A stretch of DNA of 64,000 nt from Limnanthes douglasii subsp. nivea (Eukaryota; Streptophyta; Magnoliopsida; Brassicales; Limnanthaceae), in contig JAUPFV010000002.1 in NCBI GenBank assembly GCA_036936605.1, positions 203,135,273 through 203,199,272 of the forward strand. The letters are read 5' to 3'. Of the stretch, positions 49,514 to 60,929 are shown piece after piece. The notes below the pieces were generated by a model. The model ran no database searches and was not told where the DNA came from. It was given only the letters and a program-made list of their open reading frames with translations. A program made the position numbers and the translations under genes. Position 1 is the stretch's first letter; each line of letters starts with the position of its first letter.

Positions 49514-49992
49514 CTAGACTTCTACGAAGATTTTAGATAATATTGCACAGTTATACACAAATCATATGGCTAATTGATAAAGTTTATTCATTACTGTCGA
49601 TTAAATTAATATGTAAACGAAAATTACAACGGATAGAAACTAAAGGAGGAGTACGTTTTGTTTTTGTCAGATTAATAAGACGATTAGTTCCCATTATGTC
49701 ATTGATAATGTTCTATATTATTGAGTCTTTTTCTGTACTGTTTATAAAAATGACAAGTTGGAATATCAATATTTTGATGTGTAATGTGCATAGAAAAGAC
49801 AAGTGGGAATATGAGTATTTTGATGTAATTGCCAATTGGAGCCTTTTAATATCTTTGAGCAAAATGATATAAGTGAGCGAAAATATTAACAGCTGTTTTT
49901 TTTTTATATAGTTTTTTATTCTTTCCTTCCCAAGATACAAATAAAATCGTTGTTAAGAAAATTAAATATTATCAATAAAGACTAATTCTACC
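49514..49992. other. PG3 3' flank
   Basis: Likely PG3 3' UTR, then AT-rich sequence to the MULE end. The open frames here show no family features. Confidence 0.5.
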
Positions 49993-50393
49993 GACCTATT
50001 ACCAATAAAGATCCAAAATAATTTATAAATTTCTTTTCAAAAATACCTTTGATATATAGATCCATTTTTTAACACCTGTAATTTCTCCTCTAGCTCTTTT
50101 TCGAATTCTCTCTCTTTCTCTAACTTCCTCTCTCACTTCCAAAAATACTCTGATATCGACACCGATAATGAACTCAACTACCTATTCTGATTGACTCCGA
50201 CGAATCAACAACGATAACGACTCTGGCGAATCAAACGATAACTACTACGATAGACTCCGACGAATTCAAAAAACCACAGTCCGATTACGACTCCGACGAA
50301 TTTATAAAGACAGTTTGTTCTACTCCAATCACAGTATTAACTCCGATTAAAACTCCGGTCAGAGTAACAACAACGACAAACAACGGTGAAGCA

Positions 50394-51061
50394 GTAAGTT
50401 TAATACTATTTTACGATTACGATTATTCAGTTCGATTATGATTACGATTACGATTACTGAAACCTAGGGTTCAAAAACACTGTTTCCCATTTGATTTTCA
50501 ATGATAAACACTGCTTACTCGTGTCTCGCTTTAGCAAGACAGGAGACGCTCTAGAAACTGCTTAATTAAAATATAATTTCAATTGCAGAAAGCCTTACTA
50601 AATGTTACTGAAATTCATAATTGCGTTTGTGACATTTGTATTGGTTTCGCATATAGTATTTGGGTAATTTTAAGTTTTTATATAGGTTTCGCATCTACTA
50701 GTGTTTTCTGGTTATATATTTCCTTAGGTTTTGCATCAATCTTTCTATACATTGATATTTACATAGGTTTCACAACTATCAGCTTCCCCATATTTGCAGG
50801 TTTTATATAGAGTTTCACATCTATCAGTCTGTACCGCTTAACATTTGACATAGGTTTCGCATCTAGCAAATTTTTCTATTACGGATCTCTTTAGGTTTCA
50901 CATCTATCAGTTTCTTGATTATAGATCTCCTTCCATTTCGCATCTATCAGTGTCTCAGTGCATTGACATTTACATATATTTTGCATCTACTACTTATCTA
51001 ACCTCCACAATTTCCGCATCTATCACATCTGATATATTTTTCTCTTTTATTGATTTTATAG
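50394..51061 (+). repeat. Intronic cluster of the GCATCTATC motif, first block
   Basis: Within the presumed first intron, from about 50643 on, the motif RTTYCRCATCTATC and close variants recur about every 30-60 bp, all in + orientation. Exact GCATCTATC occurs at 50940 and 51016. The cluster stops at the exon boundary. Confidence 0.8.
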
Positions 51062-51613
51062 GTAAAATGGCACCAAAAACATGTTTCTACAGGTTCGACC
51101 TCTTTGCTCTGTTAAAACAGATGGAAGAGACAAAAGTGAGGCCAAAATATATAGAAGCAACAAAGAATACACCCTTTTACTCACTTTTAAAAACAGCCTA
51201 TGATCTTCGAACAAAGAAGATTACATACAAAAAGCACTATGATGTAATTCAGCACATAGCAATGACATATAATGACGAACAATAAGCATTTAAATTGGGG
51301 GAAAATGTTTACAGCTTACAAACCATGCCATGAAGATCATCTTTTGTTTAAAACATGGGAATGAAAATATGCCACTTCAAGCCAAAAGTTTCGAACCTAA
51401 GTTTTCAGAATTAGAAAACGAAGAAAAATCAAGGATAATAAAGAAGTATTTTTCTGAGAAGACATAAAAAAAAGTTAATGAAAGCCGAGCAAGACCAATC
51501 ACTAACAAACTTATAAAGGTTCGCAATTCGATATTTGTCACATTTTTTGACTGTTTTAATATTTGCATAGGTTGTTTCTCATCTACTACTTCTGCAAATT
51601 TGCATAACGTTAC

Positions 51614-52030
51614 GCATCTATCTCTTTAATCTGCTTCACATGAAACTAGGTTTCGCATCTATCACGTTAGGCATGTTTCATATTAAACCACGTTCCGCAT
51701 CTACTAAGATTAATACAGCTTTCGCATCTATCACGTTAGGTTTGTTTGAAATTAAACCACGTTCCGCATCTACTAAGATTAATACAGCTTTCGCATCTAT
51801 CATATTAGGCCTAGTTCATATTAAATCATATTTTACATCTACTAAGATTAATACAGCTTTCGCATCTATCACGTTAGGCCTGTTTCCAATTAAACCATGA
51901 TCTGCATCTAATAAAATTAATATTGGTTTCGTATCTATTGTTTTACCATTTACATAGGTTCCGCATCTACAATATTAGGTTCTGCATCTATCTGAATGTA
52001 ATTACTAGGGTTTCACATCTATCCATTTTA
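51614..52030 (+). repeat. Motif cluster with a 69-bp tandem array
   Basis: Exact GCATCTATC at 51614, 51655, 51724, 51793, 51862 and 51984. Four of these lie exactly 69 bp apart, in a tandem array covering about 51651-51925. Each unit holds two motif copies (TTCGCATCTATC and TCCGCATCTACT). As 69 is a multiple of three the array is open in one frame (23-residue repeat), but it lies in a presumed intron. Confidence 0.85.
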
Positions 52031-53179
52031 GAAAAATGGTTTTGCTTGTTTGTAGGATGCAGTAAAGAAAGCAGTAAAAATATCTGGACAAGAGGCAATA
52101 AAAGATGTTGTCATACTCTTTATATTGCTAGCCTATTCTACCTTGTTTTTCTCTACATCTGGAGATGTACTAGCTTCGACTATGGTGTATTATGTAGAAC
52201 ACCTTGATAAAATAAACAACTACAATTGGGTGAAGCAATCTGGGAAAATTTGATGAATTCAATAATAGCTTGTCATGAAACTAAACCTGGAAGAGTAGTT
52301 GGCTGTGTTGCCCTTTTACTGATTAGTATTTTTCTTTGTTCTATTTCATATTGAATATTTAATCATTAAATGATATCTAAAGTATTGTTTATATATAGTC
52401 ATTCATCATGGAACACACAACTTTATGTCAAGATATTGAAATTGAAGACAAGATACCTAGATGCTTCAAATGGCTGGGTATTGAACGCAAAATAGATTTA
52501 GACTTGGTTGAAGCCATAAAAAACATAACAAATGAACATGTATATTTACGATATGTTTTTTATTCTGTTTCACATTTTACATATATATCTCTTTACTATA
52601 ATATTTTAACAATTTTATAGATTCTTGAAGAAGAATTGAAGTTAACAGAAGAAGAAGAAGAATTTGGAGGAGAATTCCAAATACAAGAAGAAAATAATGA
52701 TGCCCCTCAAGAAAATAATATTGTTCCACCAATAGATACTGAACAAGTAAACCTCAACGAAGATGAAAATGGTTTGCATTGGGATACGTTACAATAACAA
52801 GCTACAACATTTTCTACTAATAGCGAAAAAACACTCGACCAATACATAGTTCAACCATGCAAAAAAGTTCAAAGAACTAAAAATATTGCAACACAACGAA
52901 GAAAGCCAGTATAGAACGTGAAAGAGAAAACTTTACCGGTAGAAACTTATTCTTTGAACAAACAGAAGACAGTACATACAGCTCATGCTCCTATTGCAAG
53001 AAAGGTGAATACAACATCACAAATTCTTAGGAATCTAAAAAAAACTTGAAAAGATAATAGAAAAGAGATCTAAACTCAACATTTAATACAGATTATACCA
53101 TCTCAAGATAGAAAACAGAAGGTTGAAGAAATTACTAGCAAGAGAAAAGGTAAAAATCTCTTTTTTATTATATTTATTA

Positions 53180-53565
53180 TACATTGCGCATCTAGTATCA
53201 ATGGTATCCTAAGATGTATCGCATCTAGCGTCATGATTACTGAAGGTCTCGCATCTACTTATAATTAATGTTTCACATCTATTACTCTGTTTATGTTCCA
53301 CATTTATCATTCTATTTTACGTTTCGCATTTATCATTTATGTGCGTGTTCTACATCTATCGTTTATGTGCGTATTCCGCATCTATCATTTCTTTTACGTT
53401 TCGCATCTATCCTTTGTATTTAAGTTCTGCATCTATTATTTCTACTACGTTCTGCATCTATCTGTTTGGTTTGACTTGAAGGTTTCGCATCTAGTTTTAT
53501 GAATGTTAAGGTTCCGCATCTATTATTCATCTTCTAATGTCAAAGGTTTCACATCTATCTTTGAC
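53180..53565 (+). repeat. Intronic motif cluster, densest block
   Basis: About fifteen motif copies in under 400 bp, every 20-30 bp. Exact GCATCTATC at 53378, 53403 and 53454; others read ACATCTATC, GCATCTAGT or GCATTTATC. It ends just before the coding stretch that starts at 53574. Confidence 0.85.
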
Positions 53566-53573
53566 ATTTCTAA

Positions 53574-53627
53574 ATGGAACACCGAGGATTTCAACAACAA
53601 ATGGAACACCGAGGATTTCAACAACAA
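53574..53627 (+). repeat. 27-bp in-frame duplication
   Basis: The codons for MEHRGFQQQ occur twice in tandem at the start of this coding stretch of the ULP1-type gene. Confidence 0.9.
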
Positions 53628-54566
53628 ATTGATGAACTGAAAAAGAAACTCGAAGAAAAGAAGAAGATCATTACACAAATGAAAGCTGATACAGAGATGG
53701 ATATTGAGGTTGGCCTACAAAACAGACTTAAACTGCATATGTTGAAGCTAAACATAAAAATAACTGAACAACAACCAAAAACTTATTCAAGAAGAAATCG
53801 ATTGAATGATCAAAGCCACCAATCACCAAATAAAATAAGAAAAACACATAATAATATAGTCGAAAACCCTGTTGTTTATGATGAAAACCAAGACAAAACA
53901 CCAAATATTATTGTGGAAGACAAGGTTCCACCTCCACAACAAGAAAAAAGTGAAGATGATTTGGAAAAACAGGATCATAATGTTGTTGTTGCTGTTGGTT
54001 TCACTTATTTCACATCTATTATATTTCTGAATGTTTCACATTTATCTTTGTTTCCCTTATTTTCCATCTATTATATTTCTCAACTTTTCGCATCTATCTT
54101 GGTTCCTCTTCTTTCCCATCCATTATATTTCTGAACGTTTCACATCTATCTCTTCTTACAATTTCAATTCTTTCCCATTTGTGCAGAAAGATTTGGATGA
54201 AGGTCCTTCATTTGAACTAATTTTAGATCCTACTCAACATCAAGTCTCTAAAGAACTACCTGACAAGGAAATTACCATAAATGAATGTCCATTTATGAAC
54301 AAAGTAACAATCGTAATTGACATAAAAGAATATTACAAATTAGAACTGATTTAAAAAGGAGAAAACAATTCTGATCCAATAGTATGGTCATGTCCAGATA
54401 TACCAAGATCTAATATTTTTGTTAGTACTTTGATGAAGATAGGAGATGAAAATGAAATCGACTCTACGGTAAAAGTTAAATTTAAATTTAGTTTATTTCC
54501 ATTGCTTCCCAATACATTTGTTAACAAACTCCTGATTTTCACTTTTGACAGTACATGTAATTGATG

Positions 54567-54568
<2 letters not shown>

Positions 54569-54609
<41 letters not shown>
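54569..54609. repeat. (TA)n microsatellite in the ULP1 gene
   Basis: About 41 bp of TA between the linker exon and the ULP1 catalytic part; probably intronic or disruptive. Confidence 0.9.
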
Positions 54610-54611
<2 letters not shown>

Positions 54612-55490
54612 ACCTTAAACAACACAACTTTCAAATACCAGTTGGAAGTAGTCCAGGAGAATTTATGTCAGTAACATACTTATCTGGAAGCGTATTAGTT
54701 TATAAACATAAATGTTTCTAAATATTACCCCTCCAATGTAGCATCTGCTGAACCGAAATATGGATGTAACAGTATATGTTGACGATAAGCTACGAGGCAT
54801 CACAGAAGGTTTAATCTTCGTTCCGCTTCTAACAGAATCTAGACATGGGAATGTTAACCATTTGATATTATTGGTAATAGATTTTGAACATGAAAAAGAA
54901 GTAAATCTAAACCCAATACCAAAACGTCCAGATCCAACAAGGAAAACTATAGAAAGATTAGTAAGTGTCTATCTTTTATAATAATTTCATAGAACATATA
55001 TATATATATATCATCTGATTGATTTGTATGTTTATTAAATTACATATTGCATACCTCTAAAACAAAAACATTTTACAAGCAGAGGAACCAATAAAGATAG
55101 TTTGTCGAGTAAAAATTCCTAAACAAAGACCTGGATCACTTGATTGCGGAGTAATGGTCTGCGATTACTTCAAAGATTATATTTGGCATGGGAAACTTAA
55201 CTTTCATAAAACTTCTGATATTACACCATTAAAAAGAGTAGAAATGCTCTACATGTTTCTTAATGACATGAACACTAACAAATATTGGGACGATGATTTG
55301 TAATATTTGTTTTACTTCTTTTTGTGATGTTTGTCATATTTTTTTTACATGTACAGTTTGTCTACTATAAAATATATCTCAATGAAAAAACTGTATAATA
55401 GTTATGGTTTCACATCTATCTAAGTGTAATAACAGGGGTTTCTCATCTATCTCGAATTTATCCACACTTTCTGCATCTATCTTTTATATT

Positions 55491-56780
55491 CTAATGCATG
55501 TTTCGCATCTATCAGTTTATTTTTTCTCTTGGAAACTCTTTCCTATCTTCTAGTCTAATTATTTTTCATCCAATTATCACTTATAGAAAGTAAATATGTT
55601 TTTGGAGTTAATAAGCGCAACCAATCTCAGACATATATATATTTCAAAACCTCAAAAATCAAACTAGTAGCTTTAGTTTGATTTGATATTCTCTTACATG
55701 ATTTGACAAGTCTAAGATACTCATCATTACATTGCATTAATTAAAAAAGCTCACGAATATCAACCAAAGATATTATTTTTGTCAAAGCTTGTAGTCTTTT
55801 GACCTTTCTAATAATTTTACCTATCAAACATTTAAATACACCGTCCTGCATCTAGCATATCATATGTCCATTTAGTTCGCATATTATTTCGTATATATTG
55901 GATAAATGTAAATAAACATGTTTCGCGTCTACTATTTAATTTTTACATAAGGTTTCGCATCTATCGTTTATATTCTAATGAATGTTTTGCATCTATCTAT
56001 TTATTTATTCTCTTGGAAACTCTTTCCTATCTTTTGGACTAATTATTTTTCATCTAATTGTCACTTATAGAAGTAAATAAGTTTTTGTATTTAATAAACT
56101 TAACCAATCTCACACATATATATTTCAAAAATTCAAAAATCAAACAAGTGGCTTTAGTTTGATTTGATATTTTCTTTCATGATTTGACAAATCTAAGATA
56201 CTCATCGTTACATTACATTATACAAAAGCTCACGAATATCAACCAAAGATATTATTTCTGTCAAAGCTCGTAGTATTTTCACCTTTTTAATAATTTTATT
56301 ATTAAAAATTTAAAGATACTGTCCTGCATCTAGCATATCATATGTCTCTTATATTTCACATGTTATTTCGCATCTACTAGAGAAATGTAAAATAAAACGT
56401 TTCGCATCTATTACTTGATTTTTACACAATGTTTTGCATCTATCTTTTATATTCTAATGAATGTTTCGCATCTACTAAATTGTTTTTTCTCTTGGAAACT
56501 CTTTCACATCTTCTGGTATAATTATTTTTCATCCATTTATCACTTACAGAAGTACTATGTTTTGTATTTAATATACTCTACCAATCTCACACATATAAAA
56601 TTCAAAATTTAAAAATCAAACTAGTATCTTTACTTTGATTTGATATTTACTTACACGACTTGACAACTAATAAATACCCATCATTACATTGCATTAATTA
56701 CAAATTTAAAAAATATCAAACCAATATATTATTTCTGTTTAATCTCTAACATTTTCACCTTCTTATAACATTTAAGCTAC
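55491..56780 (+). repeat. Tandem repeat of about 480 bp, 2.7 copies
   Basis: Units begin CTAATGCATG or CTAATGAATG at 55491, 55975 and 56454 (periods 484 and 479). Shared landmarks are CTCTTGGAAACTCTTTC, CTTTAGTTTGATTTGATATT and CTGCATCTAGCATATCATAT. Each full unit contains several GCATCTATC-type motifs near its ends. It lies between the ULP1 stop codon and the acidic frame. Confidence 0.88.
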
Positions 56781-56888
56781 CTCTATAAAATATCACTTCA
56801 TTCTTTCAGTTCTCAAACACAAAAGTTAACTTCATTCTCAGTGAAAATCTTCTAAATTTTTCACTTCTTAAAAAGTTCCTTTGAAAAA

Positions 56889-57265
56889 ATGCCAAATTTT
56901 AACTATCTTTAGATGATGGTCCCTATTATAGTGATATCAATTCTCCCATTCATTCCCCCGAGGACATGGAAGAGTGGAAACATACAACGAAAAGAGAATT
57001 TTCTGACGATATTTCAGATGAAAGTTTTGGTTCTTTCTTTGAAGATGCTTATACCGAAGATTCTTACTCTGAAAATGAAGAGGAGTGATATGAGGATTCG
57101 ATTTCTGACCTCTTAAAAAGAAAGAGGAAACGGGACCAGATGGAAGAGGATGAAGACACTAAAGACAAAGAAGATGAAGACGAAGAAGATTCGGATGAAG
57201 ATGACTCTAAAGACGATGAAAAAGACTCTGACTCATGGTTAGGTGAAAGGTCTACTTTTTTTTAA
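56889..57265 (+). pseudogene. Small acidic reading frame in the MULE
   Basis: An ATG at 56889 (MPNFNYL) is followed by a frame break. Then a long open stretch begins with DDGPYYSDINSPIHSPEDME and later SLL-like KRKRKRDQMEED and a tail of Asp, Glu, Lys and Ser ending at the stop at 57263. One in-frame stop falls near 57087. A pyrimidine- and A-rich leader precedes it. About 120 residues, strongly acidic with one basic patch like a nuclear localisation signal. I do not recognise the family. It may be a third MULE gene or a decayed host capture. Confidence 0.45.
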
Positions 57266-57540
57266 CTAAGGGTAGGAAAAGGTTTATCTTTTTTGTTTTT
57301 TGATGACCCAATCAAACAAGAAGACTAAAGGTCTGCTTAAACAGAGTTTGAACATGGAGACTCTGTTTTTAAATTTGTTTAAGTTTGTATTTCGTTTTAC
57401 TGAACTTAGCATGTATTGCACTTGTTTCATAATGAACTAAATCCTTGTATTTATATTTTTGTATTCATATTTTAACATTTACATCAAAAACATATTTTAT
57501 GAGGTGGTTTAGCAACTGCCAAAAGAAATGTACTTTCGCA

Positions 57541-57800
57541 ACTATCACAGTATAATATATTTGATTATCCAAGGTTCCGCATCTATCAGATCAGTGTATT
57601 TGGTGTAAGTTGTTTTACATCTATCTTAAAAAAACTTGTCATCAAACGTTTGGCATCCAGTTTAGTAAATCTTGTAAAACATGTTTCACATCTATCACAG
57701 CCCATCCTGTTGGTTATTACACATTTCACATCTATCAGATCGATGTATAACAAAAAGTTTCGCATCTAGCATCCATTGAAATGTTCCAAATCTATTGTCA
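57541..57800 (+). repeat. Motif cluster between the convergent genes
   Basis: Motif copies continue: GCATCTATC at 57579, then ACATCTATC near 57620, 57692 and 57731, and GCATCTAGC near 57770. All keep + orientation although the next gene is on the minus strand. The array stops before the transposase stop codon. Confidence 0.8.
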
Positions 57801-57852
57801 TTGTGACAAACACAGCTCAGAAAAACTAAAAGTATAAACAATTACATTCCTC

Positions 57853-58932
57853 TTACAAAATGTCTACACATGTTCGTCTGTTATGACCAGATTTATGACA
57901 ACAAAAACAAGTTATCTTACGAATACTTAATTCTCCTCTAGATGGAATTATTTTCTTCTTAGGTCGTCCAGCTCTCCTTTTTAAAACTGGAGGAAGTAGA
58001 TCTGGAGAAGTTGTTGAAGTAGATCCTTGACCAAAAGTAGTAAATGCAGCTATATCATACAAAATTGCATGGCTCATTATATTTCATAGTATCTGTATCT
58101 ATATAAAATATCGCAACTACAACATGAGAACAAGGAAAATACTCATGTTGCCATAAACCACAAGAACAACGACGTACACTAAGATCAACAACCATAACAG
58201 GATCACAAAACACTTCATGTAAAAGAGGAGTAGACGAATGAACTATCCATGAACGAACTTCTTCCATATTAGCTTTAAACTTTTGATTAAATTCAAGACA
58301 CAAATCACTAGTCCAACGTTCAGCATCACCAAAATGTCTCGAAATTTGACTCATTTCTAAAACTCTAATCCTATAAATTAATTCCAGTATAGGCAAACCA
58401 CAAAATTGTTTTAATTGATTGTTAAAAGATTCAGCTGGAGTAGATGCCATAGAACCATACCTCTTGCCTTTAAAAAAAGCACAAGTATATTTCTTCGGAG
58501 ATAAACTTTTGAAAAAACTTTCAACCTTCTCACCTCCTTGCTTAAGTAATTCATCCATATATTGATTAAACAAATTCTGATTAGAAGCATATGCACATCT
58601 TTTAAACAATTTTACCATAGTATCGTTAAATATCGTCCGTGTAGCCCTTAAACAATGCCTCAAATTATTCATAAGATGATAAAGACAGTATCCATGATGG
58701 AAATTTGGAAATATAGCAGATACATCAGTAAGAGTACCTAAATGACGATCACTAATAAATCTGATTTCGCGATCCAAAAATGAGGTTTTAACATCTCCAA
58801 AAACTATAACCAATTCTCAGTATCTTCAGACGAAATAATACTAAATGCAACAAGGAAAATACCTGCTACCAATATATAGAACAAAACATAGTATCAATGA
58901 CTCATTATAAGAGGTTTCACAACCATCACTTA

Positions 58933-59017
<85 letters not shown>

Positions 59018-60085
59018 AAACTGTAAAACTCCATTATATTTTCCTGTTACAAAAATCCCATTAATAAATAAAAGTTGACAACACGAATTGAAACCATAAA
59101 GGGAAGACCCAAATGCTACGAAGCATCGCTTGAACACATTGGTTTGCAAAGAATACTCCAGTATGTAATCACTACTACTATCAAGAACCTCCAATATTTT
59201 AAAATAATTCTTAAGAAGTTTATAAGAAGTTGAACTATCTCCATATATAGCCCTCCTAGGGTTTTTTTAGAGCAAGCCATGAAGCACGGTAAGAAATATC
59301 TAAACTGTAATCATTTGTTTAAAATTATTTCATGCTTATAGATGTAACATCAACTCTCCTCCTCACACAATTACGTATTTCATTTCCAATCAAATCAGAT
59401 GACAAATTCCTTCTATTTTCTTTGCTAAAGCCAGTCCCGCATGTATGAGTTTCGACAAACTTCTTAATAATAAAAAAACCAGTAGACCTCTCTTGTTTAG
59501 CATAAAGTCTCCAAGGACATCCCTTTGAATCTTTTATTATGCAATAAACAGTTACTCTTTGTTTATTGTTATGCAAATATTTAAAAGAAAACCCTTTTTG
59601 TAAAACCAACTGACTAACAGCTAATCTTAAACCCACTGCTCCATCTTGAAGCACCTGCCCAACACCACTAATGTCATTAACCCAATCAACAATAGCAAGT
59701 GTTTTATGCTTGCGACTAATAACATTAACACCAGAAGTTTCACCAGTTTCCCCACAAACAAATCTGCATTTGAAACTTCAACTATACTTTCAGCAGTTTC
59801 TCTAATATTATCACCAACAACAACATTACCTTCAACTTTAATTGTAACACTTGAAACATCCAAACTATCAACAAATGATCCCAAAGCAATTAAATCACAG
59901 TCACAGCCTAAGATAACGTTTTCTAGATCACCACGGGAGTATCTTAATTTGAATTTACCCCGAACCAACGTATCATATCTACTTAAAACAAATTTAACAA
60001 TATCTTCAAACTCAGAAAACAAACAAAGATCACAAATTGCAAGCTCCCCATTTTGTTTAAAATTGTACATTCTACTATTAGACAT
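57853..60085 (-). pseudogene. Mutator-like transposase (MULE domain, SWIM zinc finger)
   Basis: Minus-strand gene from ATG 60085 (MSNSRMYNFKQNGELAICDL). The N-terminal domain runs to about 59325 (LRLAVSQLVLQKGFSFKY, CPWRLYAKQ, THTCGTGFSKENRRNL). Next come ISYRASWLAL, KRCFVAFGSSLYGFNSC and FINGIFVTGKYNG, where the first catalytic Asp is Asn. Then SIISSEDTENWL, FISDRHLG (second Asp), YCLYHLMNNLR and STPAESFNN (Glu). A SWIM finger CSCGLWQHEYFPCSHVVV sits near 58140 and a knuckle CFCCHKSGHNRRTC at the C-terminus. Frameshifts near 59755, 59260, 58815 and 58070. An AT microsatellite sits within the DDE domain. Inactive. Confidence 0.88.
58936..59015. repeat. (AT)n microsatellite inside the transposase gene
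   Basis: About 80 bp of AT dinucleotides directly after the codons for GKYNGVLQF. In the transposase frame it reads as about 26 residues of alternating Tyr and Ile and stays open; a donor-like GTAAGT follows on the minus strand. Confidence 0.9.
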
Positions 60086-60097
60086 CGCGTACCTGCA

Positions 60098-60330
60098 TTA
60101 GACAAGGGTTTCGCATCTATCATTAGTAAACAATACATGAGTTATGCATCTATCTATAAAACATGTTTCGCATCTTCTCAAACAAGAACATTACTGTTTC
60201 GCATCTCCATAGATAAAAATATTAACGTTTGGCATCTACTAAAAAAACAGGTTTCATCACAAGTTCCAGAAAAAACCTACACGTTTTGCAACTATCACTA
60301 AGTTCATAACAAAACGTTTCACATATCCTT
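60098..60330 (+). repeat. Motif cluster upstream of the transposase start
   Basis: GCATCTATC at 60113 and 60146, then TTTCGCATCTTC, TTTCGCATCTCC, TTTGGCATCTACT, TTTTGCAACTATCAC and TTTCACATATCC to about 60330. All are in + orientation, that is antisense to the transposase leader. Confidence 0.8.
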
Positions 60331-60540
60331 TGTAGAAACACAGAACAGTTACGCACAGACTAAAAACTTATAGAAACTAGAACACTGACTCAAAAGCAAC
60401 AAAAAACTAGTGCTAATATCACAAATATACTACATTATCAACGTAAAATAACAGATAAATACTAAAAACAGAAGAAGAAAAAACAGATCGATTAACCTAA
60501 TACAGAGAAATCTAAACTCGAGTAACAGATTTGACTAAAA

Positions 60541-60655
60541 CTCGAATTCTACACCTAAGACAATAAAAATAACTGCGAAATTAACTTAAACACAATCTCG
60601 AATTCTACACCTATGATAATAAAAATAACTGCGAAATCAACTTAAACACAATCAA
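60541..60655. repeat. Two-copy direct repeat, 56-bp period
   Basis: CTCGAATTCTACACCTA followed by AATAAAAATAACTGCGAAAT occurs at 60541 and 60597, in the right subterminal part of the MULE. Confidence 0.88.
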
Positions 60656-60929
60656 AATCAACAAAAAAAACAAGAAATCGATTAAGAATGGAGAATTACC
60701 TATGATAGTAGTGAACTGTTAAAGTCAGGTAGAAAACAATTAGGGAGAAAACGATTCAAATATTAGTGTTAAGGCTTTTATATAAATGGATAGGGGTATA
60801 AAAGGTAATAATGGGTCCTAGATAGTCAATACTTCACAAAAACGGATCTTTCTTGAAGATATATGAAAATATAGATTTTAAGTGAATAATACTTTGAATA
60901 TTTGGTCTTAAATAGTAATCTACCCATTT

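Larger units (their letters stand above)
50090..55303 (+). pseudogene. MULE-borne mobile-domain and ULP1 protease gene
   Basis: A CT-rich leader (50090-50393) with donor GTAAGT at 50394 leads to a coding exon from 51062 (ATG 51067, MAPKTCFYRFDLFALLKQ). The next coding text is FKLGG, then LTNHAMKIIFCLKHG (to about 51530). At 52054-52340 come LDKINNYNW, then EAIWENLMNSIIACHE, and at 52399-52560 MEHTTLCQDI with IPRCFKWLG. These resemble plant mobile domain or DUF1985 proteins. Acidic and basic linkers at 52621-53149, 53574-54000 and 54187-54468 lead to the ULP1 catalytic part: NVNHLILLVIDFEH (His) at about 54850 and QRPGSLDCGVMVCDYF (Gln, Cys) at about 55125. Frameshifts near 51295 and 52230 and several stops break it. 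Confidence 0.75.
49993..60914. mobile_element. ULP1-carrying Mutator-like element (MULE)
   Basis: About 11 kb with two convergent genes, a ULP1-type protease gene on + and a Mutator transposase on minus, plus an acidic frame between. Candidate terminal inverted repeats: TTACCAATAAAGATCCAAA at 49999-50017 pairs with the inverse of TTTGGTCTTAAATAGTAA at 60901-60918 (four mismatches, one gap), and a second pair sharing GATCC and a T run lies 50-60 bp further in. A candidate imperfect target duplication is TAATTCTACC at 49983-49992 and TAATCTACC at 60916-60924. MULEs carrying ULP1-like genes are known in plants (Kaonashi type). Gene content is firm; the exact ends are not. Confidence 0.8.

Noticed and set aside
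50394..50470. GATTACG repeats in the first MULE intron as a telomere-like or origin sequence
   Set aside because: Too short and irregular, and not the plant telomere unit TTTAGGG.
51651..51925. CRISPR-like array of regularly spaced repeats
   Set aside because: The spacing is a simple tandem duplication with near-identical units, not repeats with unique spacers, in an intron of a plant transposon gene.
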